From: Rudanella lutea DSM 19387
GTDB lineage: Bacteria; Bacteroidota; Bacteroidia; Cytophagales; Spirosomataceae
Direction of reading: 5' to 3'
Length of the DNA: 64,000 nt
NCBI RefSeq assembly: GCF_000383955.1
Contig: NZ_KB913013.1
Location: forward strand, 3,243,694 to 3,307,693
In this document: positions 7,285 to 16,779 of the stretch, in pieces
Layout of the letters: every line of letters starts with the position of its first letter
Position numbering within the stretch: position 1 is the stretch's first letter
Program-made: the position numbers and the translations under genes
The notes under the pieces: model-generated
The model's input: the letters and a program-made list of their open reading frames with translations, nothing else
Databases searched by the model: none
What the model was told of the DNA's origin: nothing

Positions 7285-10200
7285 TCATTTGGCTACTTTC
7301 TGTAAATAATCGTTAGCCTGTTTTTTATAGTAGGGATTGTACGTTGGAACTACGGACCTGAGTACTTCAACCTGTTTAATCTGGGGTCTGTTATTTATTG
7401 AATCAAAGAAAGATGGTGAGCTCACTTTAGGCGCTTTGGCCGTTTGTGATTGCCGCTTAGGGTCTTCATCCTGTTGTTTTAGCGCTTTTTCTGATTCAAG
7501 AAGGCGTGTAAGTATTTCATTTTGCCTGTTTATTGTATTTTGATTTACTCGCTTATTCACCAGATCTGTTTCAGTCTGATCCATTTTTTCCATCAGATCG
7601 TTGACTTGTTTATCCATCTGCTTACCAGCCTCAGTTCCTTTTGCATTCTCTTGTAACTTCTTAAGCAAGTTTCGAATCATGGCTTGTTCAGCAGCCATTT
7701 GAGCAAGCTGCTCAGAAAGCGCTCGGCCTGTAGTCCCCCCTTGCGACATTTGCCTCATTTTTGCATTCAGCTGTTTTTGCATCTCCCCCATTTCGCCCGA
7801 AGGATTATTACTTTTACCCTTACTCGAACCGGAACCGGGAGCGCCCATAGCATTCATTTGCTGCTGCATATTTTTCAATACATCGCTGAGCAAAAGGGCC
7901 AGATTGTTCATGGAAGTCATAGCAAACTGTTGCCGAGACGAAGCCTGCGACAGTTTACGCTCTTTCAGCTGCTGAACACTTTGATCCATGTAATACTTCA
8001 TATTCGACATTTCGCGGGTTACGAATGACTGAATCTGATTTACACGGGAAGCCAACGCATTCAGACTATCTTCAACAATTCGGGCATCATCTTGTAATTT
8101 GAGTTGCTCTTGCGAGAGCCGTGCAACACGAGGGTCTTGTAAATTGATACCTCTAAACTCTTTCATGAGCCGCTCCTGACTGAACGAAAGCGTAATCAAG
8201 TTCTCAAGTAAATTACGCAGGTCATCCATGTTTTCCTGCAACTCCTGCGCTTCCATCGAGGCCATTGACATTTGCATAGCTTTCATCATGCTTCGCATCG
8301 ACTTTGCTGTCTTGCTTTGCGAAGACGATGCCTTTTTGCTTTGCTTCTGGTCGAGTTGCTGTTTAGACTGCTGCATTTGCTGCTCAATCTCCTTTTGCGA
8401 GTCCTCTTGTTGATCGGGCGAACGAAGCTGATCTTTCTGAGCCTGCTTCTCCAGATCTTTCAGTTGCTCCTGTGTCTTCTTGAAATCCTCCATTGCCTTC
8501 TCCTGCTCTTTCGCTTGTTTCTCTGGATCGGCATTGGCTTTATCGTTTTCTTCTGCTTCTTTTTCCTGTTGCTGGGCCTGCCTTTCCAGATCATTCATGA
8601 TGTTATCCATCTTTTGCTCCAGCTGCATTTGCTTAAACATCTTCATGGCCCGCTCCAGCTCGCGTTGCGTATTTCGCTCTTTACGGTTCAACCGATCCAG
8701 CATTTCGCTTGCCTTATCATCCTGCTTCCGCTCAAGTAGTTGCTTTAGTTCTTCATAAAGCTTCTTCGATTCAGGGTCCATTAAGTCTTTAAACATCTTC
8801 TCAAGCTGCTCTAATTTTTGCTGCATTTGAGGATCGTTCTGAGCAAAACGCTCTTGGGTTTGATTCGTTTTGTCGAACTGTTGCTGAAGCTGTTTTATCT
8901 GTTCGATAAGCTCCTCGCGTTTCTTCAGAATATCCTCGAGCTGCTTTTTGTCCTGAAAATCCGTTGCTTTTTTCGTACGCAGACGCTCCTCCATCTGGTT
9001 GAGCTCTTTCTTGATCTCCTGAGTTTTGCTCAATGCCTGATCAATTTGCTGTTCAGTTTTCTCAGCTGCCTGATCAATTTGTTGTTGGATCTCCTGGTTC
9101 GAGGGGATCGCAAAGTTCATTGCGCTCGACTTGGCCGATTTTGGGCCATTGGCACCATCATTATCCCAAACTTGGATAAAGTAGTCAATCCGATCTTCCT
9201 TGTCGAGTTTCAAACTGTCCAACGACCAATTGTAAACAAAGTTTTGGGAGGTCGATGAACGATTGATCGGGATATCTTTGCTATAAAATGGTGACTCTTT
9301 CCCTTTCCGAATAATTTTGTAGGTCAGGCGCAGACGCGAAAATCCATAGTCGTCTGAAATAAGACCATTCAGTGCGATGGCATTGTAGGAAACAGTATCC
9401 TGAATTTTATCCACCGAAATGGTTGGAAACCGATCGGGGATCACCTGTATGCCGTAGCTGATTGAGGATGGATTCGGTACCTGGGCATTTTTAAGCATTA
9501 CCGTCAATGCCGTATTCTGCATCATCCGACGGGTAGCCGTAAACCCGTTTTCCTCATTCTCCTGAGCTATAATGGGCTTAGTTCCTTGGCCAAACTGTAA
9601 GGAAAGTGAATCGGTATGATCAGCCACAAAGTTCCAGGTTACCACAGTGCCTTGCGGAATTAAGAGATTACCCACGTTGGCTAATTGTTCGGCGGGTTTG
9701 TTCAGATAAGCCGGATACTCCAGCTTGACGTTGAAATTCAGAACAGCTGGCCGGTCAATTAATTTTAGCTGGTACTCATCTGACCTAAATCCCGATGCCT
9801 CCAAATGGAAGTCCAAATCCCGTTGCACATTATCAAATGTGTAGGTAAACACCGAATTTGATGACTCAAGCTTAAAACGTGTACCGTTGGTAACTAGATA
9901 CACATCTTGCGGAATAGCATCACCTTTCAAACGGACTGATACCGGAAAGTCTTCATTGCGAAAAGCATTGAGCGACTTGTTCTGCAACACAAACTGAAAC
10001 GGTGCCTCTTCGGCAAACTCACGATTGTAGTTGACAATTCGGGTTGAGGAAGTACTGAAAAAGGTAGGGTTGACCAATAGAATTCCTAAAATGAGCACAA
10101 TTGGTGGAAGTGCCAGTTTCAGAAATCGCCGGTTCCGCTCAATCTGAATGGCGTTGGCAAAACGCGTAATCAACAATTGCTGTGACCGTTGTTGCAGGCT

Positions 10201-10581
10201 GGCCTGCATCAAATCACTTTGAGCGCTACTAATGCGTTGAAGTTGGAGTGTATTCAGCAACTTGTCGCCAACTTCGGGAAAGAATGTTCCGATCTGACGG
10301 GCGGCTTCATCATCGCTCAACGCTTTGCGCAAGTTATATAAACCCAGTAAAGGCTTGAGGATGAATAAATAGAGCGTGATGAGGAGTGTAAGCAAAAAGC
10401 CGAAGAACATCACAGCCCGTCCCGTCGACCCGAAGCGGCCAATAAATTCAGCCGTGTTAATTAATAAGAACAGCGAACCCGCCAAAGCTGTAAAAAACAA
10501 AGCACCTTTAACGAGTTGATTCAGAAAATAACGTTTCTTGTACTCCTCAATACGTTGGAGTAAGGTATCGTATGACTGCAT
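7285..10581 (-). CDS. DUF4175 family membrane protein with long coiled coil
   Basis: A 1098-residue protein with three predicted membrane segments near the N-terminus (about 23-48, 56-81 and 152-171), a beta-rich central part (about 190-480) and then a very long Q/E/K-rich coiled coil (about 490-1000) full of QLQQQF, KQLEDILKKR and MQQKLEQLEKMF stretches. DUF4175 proteins of this length are a bacteroidete speciality; their role is not established, though the layout suggests an inner-membrane-anchored structural or envelope protein. Start is the ATG at 10581. A 25-base gap to the upstream small gene suggests co-transcription. The repeated low-complexity coding makes many spurious frames on the opposite strand. 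Confidence 0.85.
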   Translation of the reverse strand: MQSYDTLLQRIEEYKKRYFLNQLVKGALFFTALAGSLFLLINTAEFIGRFGSTGRAVMFFGFLLTLLITLYLFILKPLLGLYNLRKALSDDEAARQIGTFFPEVGDKLLNTLQLQRISSAQSDLMQASLQQRSQQLLITRFANAIQIERNRRFLKLALPPIVLILGILLVNPTFFSTSSTRIVNYNREFAEEAPFQFVLQNKSLNAFRNEDFPVSVRLKGDAIPQDVYLVTNGTRFKLESSNSVFTYTFDNVQRDLDFHLEASGFRSDEYQLKLIDRPAVLNFNVKLEYPAYLNKPAEQLANVGNLLIPQGTVVTWNFVADHTDSLSLQFGQGTKPIIAQENEENGFTATRRMMQNTALTVMLKNAQVPNPSSISYGIQVIPDRFPTISVDKIQDTVSYNAIALNGLISDDYGFSRLRLTYKIIRKGKESPFYSKDIPINRSSTSQNFVYNWSLDSLKLDKEDRIDYFIQVWDNDGANGPKSAKSSAMNFAIPSNQEIQQQIDQAAEKTEQQIDQALSKTQEIKKELNQMEERLRTKKATDFQDKKQLEDILKKREELIEQIKQLQQQFDKTNQTQERFAQNDPQMQQKLEQLEKMFKDLMDPESKKLYEELKQLLERKQDDKASEMLDRLNRKERNTQRELERAMKMFKQMQLEQKMDNIMNDLERQAQQQEKEAEENDKANADPEKQAKEQEKAMEDFKKTQEQLKDLEKQAQKDQLRSPDQQEDSQKEIEQQMQQSKQQLDQKQSKKASSSQSKTAKSMRSMMKAMQMSMASMEAQELQENMDDLRNLLENLITLSFSQERLMKEFRGINLQDPRVARLSQEQLKLQDDARIVEDSLNALASRVNQIQSFVTREMSNMKYYMDQSVQQLKERKLSQASSRQQFAMTSMNNLALLLSDVLKNMQQQMNAMGAPGSGSSKGKSNNPSGEMGEMQKQLNAKMRQMSQGGTTGRALSEQLAQMAAEQAMIRNLLKKLQENAKGTEAGKQMDKQVNDLMEKMDQTETDLVNKRVNQNTINRQNEILTRLLESEKALKQQDEDPKRQSQTAKAPKVSSPSFFDSINNRPQIKQVEVLRSVVPTYNPYYKKQANDYLQKVAK

Positions 10582-10606
10582 AGCGTGTGCTGTTAAATCG
10601 TAAAGG

Positions 10607-10975
10607 TCATAATAGGGGTACTACCTGCTCAAAGTATTGAATTACATGCTGTTGAATCAAATACTCTTGAGCAGCAAGATTAGTTTGCGGAATCGGCTTA
10701 ACTAATGTCCAGCTTGGCCAGCCATCTTTATCATACCCGTCGAAGGCGTAATATCCAGACAGACTTAAAACCCGACACGTAGCAATGTGTAACAAATCCT
10801 GTTTTTGCTCTTTTGAAAATCGACGAGGCCCAACTCCCAGCTCCTGAATGCCGATTAAAAACAAGACAGCGTTAAGGTCGGCAGGGCGCTTCCCAACCAT
10901 TGTTTCTAATTGATCGAGAAGCAAATTCCAGGTGCGATCGGTGTCTTCAACTGACACAGTATTAGGATTGTCCAT
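10607..10975 (-). CDS. small conserved protein of unknown function
   Basis: A 122-residue soluble protein, beginning MDNPNTVSVEDTDRTWNLLLDQLE. It is helical, with no signal peptide, Cys cluster or known motif; a GYYAFDGYDKDGWPSWTLVKPIP segment gives it a recognisable aromatic core. I do not recognise a function. An in-frame GTG at 10984 would add three residues; the ATG at 10975 is preferred. It lies 25 bases upstream of the DUF4175 gene on the same strand and diverges from the ComF gene across only 46 bases. Confidence 0.7.
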   Translation of the reverse strand: MDNPNTVSVEDTDRTWNLLLDQLETMVGKRPADLNAVLFLIGIQELGVGPRRFSKEQKQDLLHIATCRVLSLSGYYAFDGYDKDGWPSWTLVKPIPQTNLAAQEYLIQQHVIQYFEQVVPLL

Positions 10976-11021
10976 ATTCTTCACTAAAATACAACTTATA
11001 AGCCATTAACGTACATAGACT

Positions 11022-11726
11022 ATGTTTCGGTTTATTTCCAGAGCCTTTACCGACTTTTTTCAATTACTCTACCCTACTCCGTGTTTAGGTTGTCAAAAGA
11101 TGCTTGATCAACACGAAATGTTGCTCTGTGTACCCTGCCGGATGACCCTGCCGGAGACAAATTATCATCACGAAATAGAATCCGAGCTGCTCATCAAATT
11201 CGCGGGTAAAGTCAGAGTCGCTCATGCTACTTCATTTTACCGATTTACAAAGGGTAGCGTCGTTCAAAAACTCGTTCATCAGATTAAGTACAAAGATCGA
11301 ACCGAAGCTGCGGTGACAGTTGGTCAGTGGTACGGCCATCGGTTACAAGCGGAGTGTCCCTGGATTGATGAAATTGACTTATTTGTTGGGGTTCCACTAC
11401 ACAAAAAGAGATTACGGAAGCGTGGCTATAACCAGGCAGATTGCATTGCTGAAGGATTAAGCAAGGCAACCTCGAAACCGATGCGTACCGATGTAATGGT
11501 ACGCACTGCCTTCAAAGAATCACAGACACGGAAGAATCGTTTGCAACGGTGGCTAAATGTGAAGACTGTATTTCGTGTGAGCAAGCCAGATGAAATAATA
11601 GGCAAACACGTTGCAATTGTGGATGATGTATTAACCACAGGTGCGACAATAGAAGCCTGTGCAATTGAACTGCACCGATCTGGTTGTAAGGCGGTTAGCG
11701 TTATTACAATAGCTTCTGCCCGATAA
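11022..11726 (+). CDS. ComF family phosphoribosyltransferase-like protein
   Basis: A 234-residue protein with an N-terminal four-cysteine zinc site (C21, C24, C36, C39) and a C-terminal type I phosphoribosyltransferase fold carrying the PRPP-binding motif VAIVDDVLTTGAT near residues 195-207, plus the KKRGYNQAD-type family segment (here LRKRGYNQADCIAEGL). ComF proteins are linked to DNA uptake in competent bacteria, but the family is also widespread in bacteria not known to be competent, so the actual role here is open. Length and domain order are normal. It is a single gene ending in a strong terminator shared with gldJ. Confidence 0.9.
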   Translation: MFRFISRAFTDFFQLLYPTPCLGCQKMLDQHEMLLCVPCRMTLPETNYHHEIESELLIKFAGKVRVAHATSFYRFTKGSVVQKLVHQIKYKDRTEAAVTVGQWYGHRLQAECPWIDEIDLFVGVPLHKKRLRKRGYNQADCIAEGLSKATSKPMRTDVMVRTAFKESQTRKNRLQRWLNVKTVFRVSKPDEIIGKHVAIVDDVLTTGATIEACAIELHRSGCKAVSVITIASAR

Positions 11727-11728
11727 TA

Positions 11729-11759
11729 AAAAAGCCCCGGAGGTCGCTCCGGGGCTTTT
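11729..11759. terminator. bidirectional terminator between the ComF gene and gldJ
   Basis: AAAAGCCCCGGAG and CTCCGGGGCTTTT enclose a GTCG loop, with A-run and T-run on either side. It serves two convergent genes. Confidence 0.88.
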
Positions 11760-11776
11760 ACTTTCTATATCGAGCC

Positions 11777-13057
11777 CTATCGATTCCGACCCAAGCCAAT
11801 CATGGCGCAACGGAAGCCGATGGTAGCAGTAGCTGAGTCTTGGTCAAGGTACCGGCGCGTACCGGGCGAGAGCCAGTAGGCTACATCATTCCATGAGCCA
11901 CCTTTGTACACACGGACCTTGTCGTCGATAGCCGAGTTGTTGTTCTTACGATCGTAGTTTTTAGAATCGTCGAGATAACCATTCCGCCGAATCGGGTTCA
12001 GGTCACTCACATCCTGATACGAGAGGGGCCGGTAAACGTCGTACACCCACTCATTCACGTTGCCGGCCATGTTATACAGACCGAAGTCGTTAGGCGCAAA
12101 TTCGTAAATCTCAGCCGTGATAATAGCCCGGTCGTTTGAACGTCCTGCGATACCGGCGTAATCACCCCGACCACGTTTAAAGTTGGCGAGCATTTGTCCC
12201 TGTTTCTTACCTTTTTTCGGGTTCCGGACAGATGAACCATCCCAAGGATAAATTCGCTGATTCGCCTGATTCTCGTCCAGATACTGAGTACCAATCATGG
12301 CTTTGGCTGCGTATTCCCACTCGGCCTCTGTTGGTAAACGATATTCGGGCAGTACAAGGCCACTTTCGATGCTCATACGAGCCGGAGCACTCGGTGATGC
12401 CGATGCTTCAGCAAGCGCGGGTTCAGCCGTTTTTGATTTCCGCTTGAGCGAGAAACCACCGCCTTTCTTCTTGGTTTTCTGACCGCCTTTGGCCAATTCG
12501 TTGTTCACAGCTTCAGTACGCCAGGCAGCGTAATCGCTCGCCTGAACCCAGGATACACCCACGACCGGATAATACCGATAGCCTGGGTAACGCAGGTATT
12601 GCGTAACGTAGGTATCGTTAAACGAAAGCTGACCGGCCCAAACCGTCGTATCAGGCAGAGCCGCCCGGTACACTTCTTCCGACGAGTCACGTTGAATAGC
12701 ATTCAGGTATTCAAGGTAGTGGACGTTTGCCATTTCGGTTTCGTCCATATAAAATGACTGAATACTCACCGTCCGCTCGCGGTTGTCGCGCGAGTTCACC
12801 ACGTCCTCTTCAAGAGCTCCCATAGTAAACCGACCTCCCTCGATAAAGATGAGGTTAGGGCCACCATTAGGTGCTTTAAATGACTTTACCTGAAAACCAT
12901 CCTTCTGATTGTAGGCAATTCCGGTAGCCGTACTCTTCTTACCGGGTTTTACACTAGTCGGGTGTTTTGGCTTACACGAGGCCAGGGCCGCCGTTGCCAA
13001 CAACACGTACGCTGCACGTTGGAGCATAGCTCGCGTAAGGTGATACTTCTTAATCAT
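11777..13057 (-). CDS. gldJ: gliding motility lipoprotein GldJ (SUMF1/FGE fold)
   Basis: A 426-residue lipoprotein. The N-terminus MIKKYHLTRAMLQ...ALASC is a lipoprotein signal with the lipobox Cys near residue 28. The body is a formylglycine-generating-enzyme-like domain: FIEGGRFTMGALEEDV, QSFYMDETEMANVHYLEYL, the GldJ-type ALPDTTVWAGQLSFNDTYV, YPVVGVSWVQASDYAAWR and a C-terminal NVNEWVYDVY...GGSWND...GFRCAMIG. GldJ is an outer-membrane lipoprotein needed for gliding and type IX secretion in Flavobacterium; GldK is the closest alternative but the central segment fits GldJ better. It is somewhat shorter than flavobacterial GldJ. An upstream in-frame start at 13096 would spoil the signal peptide. 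Its start is about 50 bases after the mfd stop, same strand. Confidence 0.85.
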   Translation of the reverse strand: MIKKYHLTRAMLQRAAYVLLATAALASCKPKHPTSVKPGKKSTATGIAYNQKDGFQVKSFKAPNGGPNLIFIEGGRFTMGALEEDVVNSRDNRERTVSIQSFYMDETEMANVHYLEYLNAIQRDSSEEVYRAALPDTTVWAGQLSFNDTYVTQYLRYPGYRYYPVVGVSWVQASDYAAWRTEAVNNELAKGGQKTKKKGGGFSLKRKSKTAEPALAEASASPSAPARMSIESGLVLPEYRLPTEAEWEYAAKAMIGTQYLDENQANQRIYPWDGSSVRNPKKGKKQGQMLANFKRGRGDYAGIAGRSNDRAIITAEIYEFAPNDFGLYNMAGNVNEWVYDVYRPLSYQDVSDLNPIRRNGYLDDSKNYDRKNNNSAIDDKVRVYKGGSWNDVAYWLSPGTRRYLDQDSATATIGFRCAMIGLGRNR

Positions 13058-13105
13058 TGCTGTATCTGAGTCAATCGAGGTTGCAAAATTGGGCAATAAA
13101 TCGCA

Positions 13106-16100
13106 TTAATTAGTCAAAGCGCCAAGGACCTGATCCATTTGTTCCACCGAGGTGATATCTGAATGGGTAAATACAGGCCGTCCTTTCGATTCTTTGAGCG
13201 AAAAACGGTTTGGGTTTGCGCGTAAATAGTCAATAACCTTGCCAAACCCATCGGAGTTAAAAAAGCTGTCAGTTGCCTGGTTACCACCCTCGGAAGAAAC
13301 GAAGTATCCCTTCAGGATATTATTTTTCAACGTCAGTTTTTCCAGATGCAGTTTTTCAGCTTTCCACCGGACATTCACCATCTTAATCAGGTTTTCCACA
13401 TCGTTGGGCATGGGGCCAAACCGGTCAATTACCTCTTGCCGGAAGGCCTGAAGCTCATCGTTTGTCTGAATATTATCCAGGCGAGTGTATAACGCCAAAC
13501 GTTCCGAAATATTAGATACATATTTGTCTGGAATCACAACCTGCAAATCGGTTTCGATGACTGTATCGGGTAACGATGGCTTTAATACGTCGGTGTTCGG
13601 GCTAAACAGGTCTTTAAACTCTGTTTCCCGGAGTTCCTGAACGGCCTCATCGAGAATCTTATGGTACATCTCGTAGCCCAGATCATTGATAAAACCGCTT
13701 TGCTCGGCACCCAGCAAATTACCCGCGCCCCGAATGTCCAGGTCACGCATGGCGATTTTGAAGCCCTCGCCCAGATCAGAAAAATCTTCCAGGGTTTGCA
13801 GCCGTTTGCGGGCGTCGGAGGTAAGAACCGAAGCCGGTGGCGTCAGTAAGTAGCAGAACGCCTTACGGTTAGAGCGTCCTACCCTACCCCGCATCTGATG
13901 CAAATCCGACAAACCAAACATGTGCGCTGAATTAATCAGAATGGTGTTGGCGTTCGGAATGTCTAAGCCCGACTCGATAATATTGGTGGAAACAAGCACG
14001 TCAGAATCGCCTTCGATAAACCGGGTCATGATTTTCTCCAGCTTCTCGCCCTCCATCTGTCCGTGGGCTACTGAGACGCGGGCTTCGGGGACTAACCGTA
14101 AAATCAAATTTCCAATAGACTCAATATCACCAACCCGGTTATGCACAAAAAACACCTGGCCACCCCGGCGTAACTCATAGCTAATGGCATCGCGGACGGT
14201 GGCCTCGTTAAACGCGTGCACCTCGGTTGTGACCGGTTGCCGGTTAGGGGGAGGAGTAGCAATCACCGAAAGGTCACGCGCACCCATGAGCGAGAAATGA
14301 AGTGTCCGGGGAATGGGGGTGGCCGTCAACGTTAGTACATCGACATCGACTCGCATTTCTTTCAGACGATCTTTGGTTTTCACGCCAAATTTCTGCTCTT
14401 CGTCGATAATCAGTAGGCCTAAATCCTTGAATTTTATGTCTTTATTGACAATCCGGTGGGTACCAATCAGAATATTGATCTCACCCGAAGCTACCCCTTT
14501 GAGCGTCTCCTTAATTTGAGCTGCCGAACGAAACCGGTTGATGTAGTCAACTTTCACCGGTAAATCGGCCATGCGGTCCATAAAGGTTTTGTAGTGCTGC
14601 ATGGCCAGAATAGTGGTTGGTACGAGCACTGCCACCTGCTTATTATCCGAAACGGCCTTGAAAGCCGCCCGTATCGCAACCTCGGTTTTGCCAAAGCCTA
14701 CATCACCACACACAAGCCGATCCATTGGGTGGGGCTGCTCCATGTCGTTTTTCACGTCGTTGGTTGCCTTAGCCTGATCGGGGGTATCTTCATAGATAAA
14801 TGAGGATTCGAGTTCGGCCTGCAAGAAGGTATCGCGGCTGAAAGCGTAGCCCGGTGCCTGCCGACGCTTTGCATACAGCGAGATCAACTCTTTGGCAATG
14901 TCTTTTACCTGCTTCTTGACCCGCGATTTTTTCAGCTCCCACTCCTGCGATCCCAGCTTGTTCATGGTAGGTGGGCCACCCTCTTTGCCGCTATACTTGG
15001 CAATTTTGTGCAGACTGTAGATACTGACGAGCAGAATGTCGTTGTCGCGGTAAATAAGCCGGATAGCTTCCTGCTCGCGGCCACCCATATCTACCTTTTC
15101 AAGACCCGCAAAACGCCCGATTCCGTGGTCTACGTGGGTCACGTAGTCGCCGGGTTGTAACGTTTTTAATTCGCGTAGGGTGAGAGCTTTCGACTTCGAA
15201 AACTTGTCCTGAACGCGGTATTTGAAATATCGGTCGAAGATCTGGTGGTCGGTGAAAAGGGCAATCTTCAGGGCTTCGTCGGTGAAGCCCTCGCGCAAAC
15301 CAATATTTAAAGGCAAAAACTTGACAAATGGGTCGAGTTCCTCAAAGATGGTACGCAGCCGTTCGAGCTGTTTGAACGACTCGGCCGCGATAACGTTGGT
15401 GTTTCCCTTCGATTGGTTTTCGGCCAGATTGTCAAGAAGCCGCTTGAAATCTTTGTTGAACGACGGTTGCGGCTTCGACTGATATTGCTGCCGGGCTTCG
15501 GTTTTGAAGTAAAATTTGCGCCCAAACTCAACCGTTGTGAACCGTTTCAGATGGTTCAGTAACGACCGTCTTGTCTCAAACAGATCAGTAGGATCTAACA
15601 CGACCTGTACACCTCCCCCACTGGCTACAATCGAGGCAAAGCTCTGCTCCGCTTTTTCGAAGCACTTATCCACAACTTCGAGGGTGAAATCCACATCTTT
15701 AGCCCAAACCACCGTATTTTGAGGCAGGTAATCCAGAAAAGGTTCGCGGGTTTCCTCAATCAGTTTGGTCTGAATATTGGGTATAATGTTAATAAACGGC
15801 ACGTCACCTGTGGATAACTGCGATTCAGGGCTAAATGTCCGAATGCTTTCCACTTCATCGCCAAACAAATCGATTCGATACGGAAACTCGCTGGCAAACG
15901 AAAATACGTCGATAATCCCCCCCCGAATGGAGAACTGACCCGCTTCGTACACAAAATCAGTCAGCTCGAACTCATAATTCTGGAGCATTTCCGATACGAA
16001 ATTGGTGTCGAGTTTGTCGCCAACCCGAACCGTCAGGGTGTTTGCCTGTAAGGTGCGCTTGTTAATCACCCGCTCCGACAGCGCTTCTGGATACGTCACC

Positions 16101-16519
16101 ATCAACAACCCGCCTTTGGGCGCAGGGTTAAGCTTGTTAAGCACCTCGGCCCGCATCAGTACGTTGGCATTTTCAACCTCTTCGTACTGATAAGGTTTCT
16201 TGTACGACATCGGGAAGAGCAAAACCTCCTGCCCGATCAGATTTTGCAGATCGTTGAAAAAGTAGGCGGCTTCGTCGCGGTCGGTCATCACGAATAAGTG
16301 ATTACCGCCGTTCATGCGGAAAATAGCCGTGGCTAAGAGGGCATCCAGACTACCCGAAAGACCTTTGATCTGAAGCCGTTGCGGTTCGGCCGATTTCCGG
16401 GTTAAGGGTTCGGCCAAAAGCTTAATAAAACTATCGTCGGTGTATAAACCGATCAGTTCCTGTGCGTTCAAAAAGACGGCCCGCTGTAGCGGGTGTTTGG
16501 TAATACGAAAAGCCGCCAA
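13106..16519 (-). CDS. mfd: transcription-repair coupling factor Mfd
   Basis: A 1137-residue superfamily 2 translocase that removes stalled RNA polymerase and recruits UvrA at DNA lesions. The UvrB-like N-terminal region is followed by the RNA-polymerase-interacting domain (LKTLQPGDYVTHVDHGIGRF), helicase motif I CGDVGFGKTEVAIRAA, motif II LLIIDEEQKFGVKTK, motif III LTLTATPIPRT, motif VI QMRGRVGRS and the C-terminal TRCF domain. The first usable start I see is a TTG at 16519; the frame stays open further upstream to about 16680 without an ATG or GTG, so the true start is uncertain. Two DnaA-box 9-mers (15667-15675, 15809-15817) are in the coding region, probably by chance. Confidence 0.95.
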   Translation of the reverse strand: MAAFRITKHPLQRAVFLNAQELIGLYTDDSFIKLLAEPLTRKSAEPQRLQIKGLSGSLDALLATAIFRMNGGNHLFVMTDRDEAAYFFNDLQNLIGQEVLLFPMSYKKPYQYEEVENANVLMRAEVLNKLNPAPKGGLLMVTYPEALSERVINKRTLQANTLTVRVGDKLDTNFVSEMLQNYEFELTDFVYEAGQFSIRGGIIDVFSFASEFPYRIDLFGDEVESIRTFSPESQLSTGDVPFINIIPNIQTKLIEETREPFLDYLPQNTVVWAKDVDFTLEVVDKCFEKAEQSFASIVASGGGVQVVLDPTDLFETRRSLLNHLKRFTTVEFGRKFYFKTEARQQYQSKPQPSFNKDFKRLLDNLAENQSKGNTNVIAAESFKQLERLRTIFEELDPFVKFLPLNIGLREGFTDEALKIALFTDHQIFDRYFKYRVQDKFSKSKALTLRELKTLQPGDYVTHVDHGIGRFAGLEKVDMGGREQEAIRLIYRDNDILLVSIYSLHKIAKYSGKEGGPPTMNKLGSQEWELKKSRVKKQVKDIAKELISLYAKRRQAPGYAFSRDTFLQAELESSFIYEDTPDQAKATNDVKNDMEQPHPMDRLVCGDVGFGKTEVAIRAAFKAVSDNKQVAVLVPTTILAMQHYKTFMDRMADLPVKVDYINRFRSAAQIKETLKGVASGEINILIGTHRIVNKDIKFKDLGLLIIDEEQKFGVKTKDRLKEMRVDVDVLTLTATPIPRTLHFSLMGARDLSVIATPPPNRQPVTTEVHAFNEATVRDAISYELRRGGQVFFVHNRVGDIESIGNLILRLVPEARVSVAHGQMEGEKLEKIMTRFIEGDSDVLVSTNIIESGLDIPNANTILINSAHMFGLSDLHQMRGRVGRSNRKAFCYLLTPPASVLTSDARKRLQTLEDFSDLGEGFKIAMRDLDIRGAGNLLGAEQSGFINDLGYEMYHKILDEAVQELRETEFKDLFSPNTDVLKPSLPDTVIETDLQVVIPDKYVSNISERLALYTRLDNIQTNDELQAFRQEVIDRFGPMPNDVENLIKMVNVRWKAEKLHLEKLTLKNNILKGYFVSSEGGNQATDSFFNSDGFGKVIDYLRANPNRFSLKESKGRPVFTHSDITSVEQMDQVLGALTN

Positions 16520-16685
16520 AATGACTTCGGCGGCACCGAGAGAGTAACAGCGTTCACGTTGGTAATGTTCGTTACGCAGGTGCCCGAAAGAGGTAAAATT
16601 TAGCCTGTTGGAGAGATTCGTGACCCATTTGAATTGTTCGTCGCCCGAATAAATAAGACTCTGCCAATCCGGCCTGGAAAACGAA

Positions 16686-16714
16686 AAAGCCGACCCTCAT
16701 TAAGGGTCGGCTTT
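16686..16714 (-). terminator. terminator of the acyl-CoA dehydrogenase gene
   Basis: AAAGCCGACCCT and AGGGTCGGCTTT enclose CATTA; on the minus strand the hairpin is followed by TTTT. It lies 66 bases past the acyl-CoA dehydrogenase stop. The remainder of the 260-base gap (16520-16779) shows no other gene and probably holds the mfd promoter. Confidence 0.8.
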
Positions 16715-16779
16715 ATTGATTTTTAGTTGTTGGTTGAATGTAAAATCGTCAGGTATTGGGCATCATGACGCCCATCATC

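Noticed and set aside
8228-9258. Several long plus-strand frames opposite the DUF4175 gene
   Set aside because: They are the complement of a Q/E/K-rich coiled coil, giving Leu-rich low-complexity frames; the minus-strand protein is the real one.
15667-15817. Two perfect DnaA-box 9-mers inside mfd
   Set aside because: Both are in coding sequence with no AT-rich unwinding region, and about two perfect hits are expected in 64 kb by chance.
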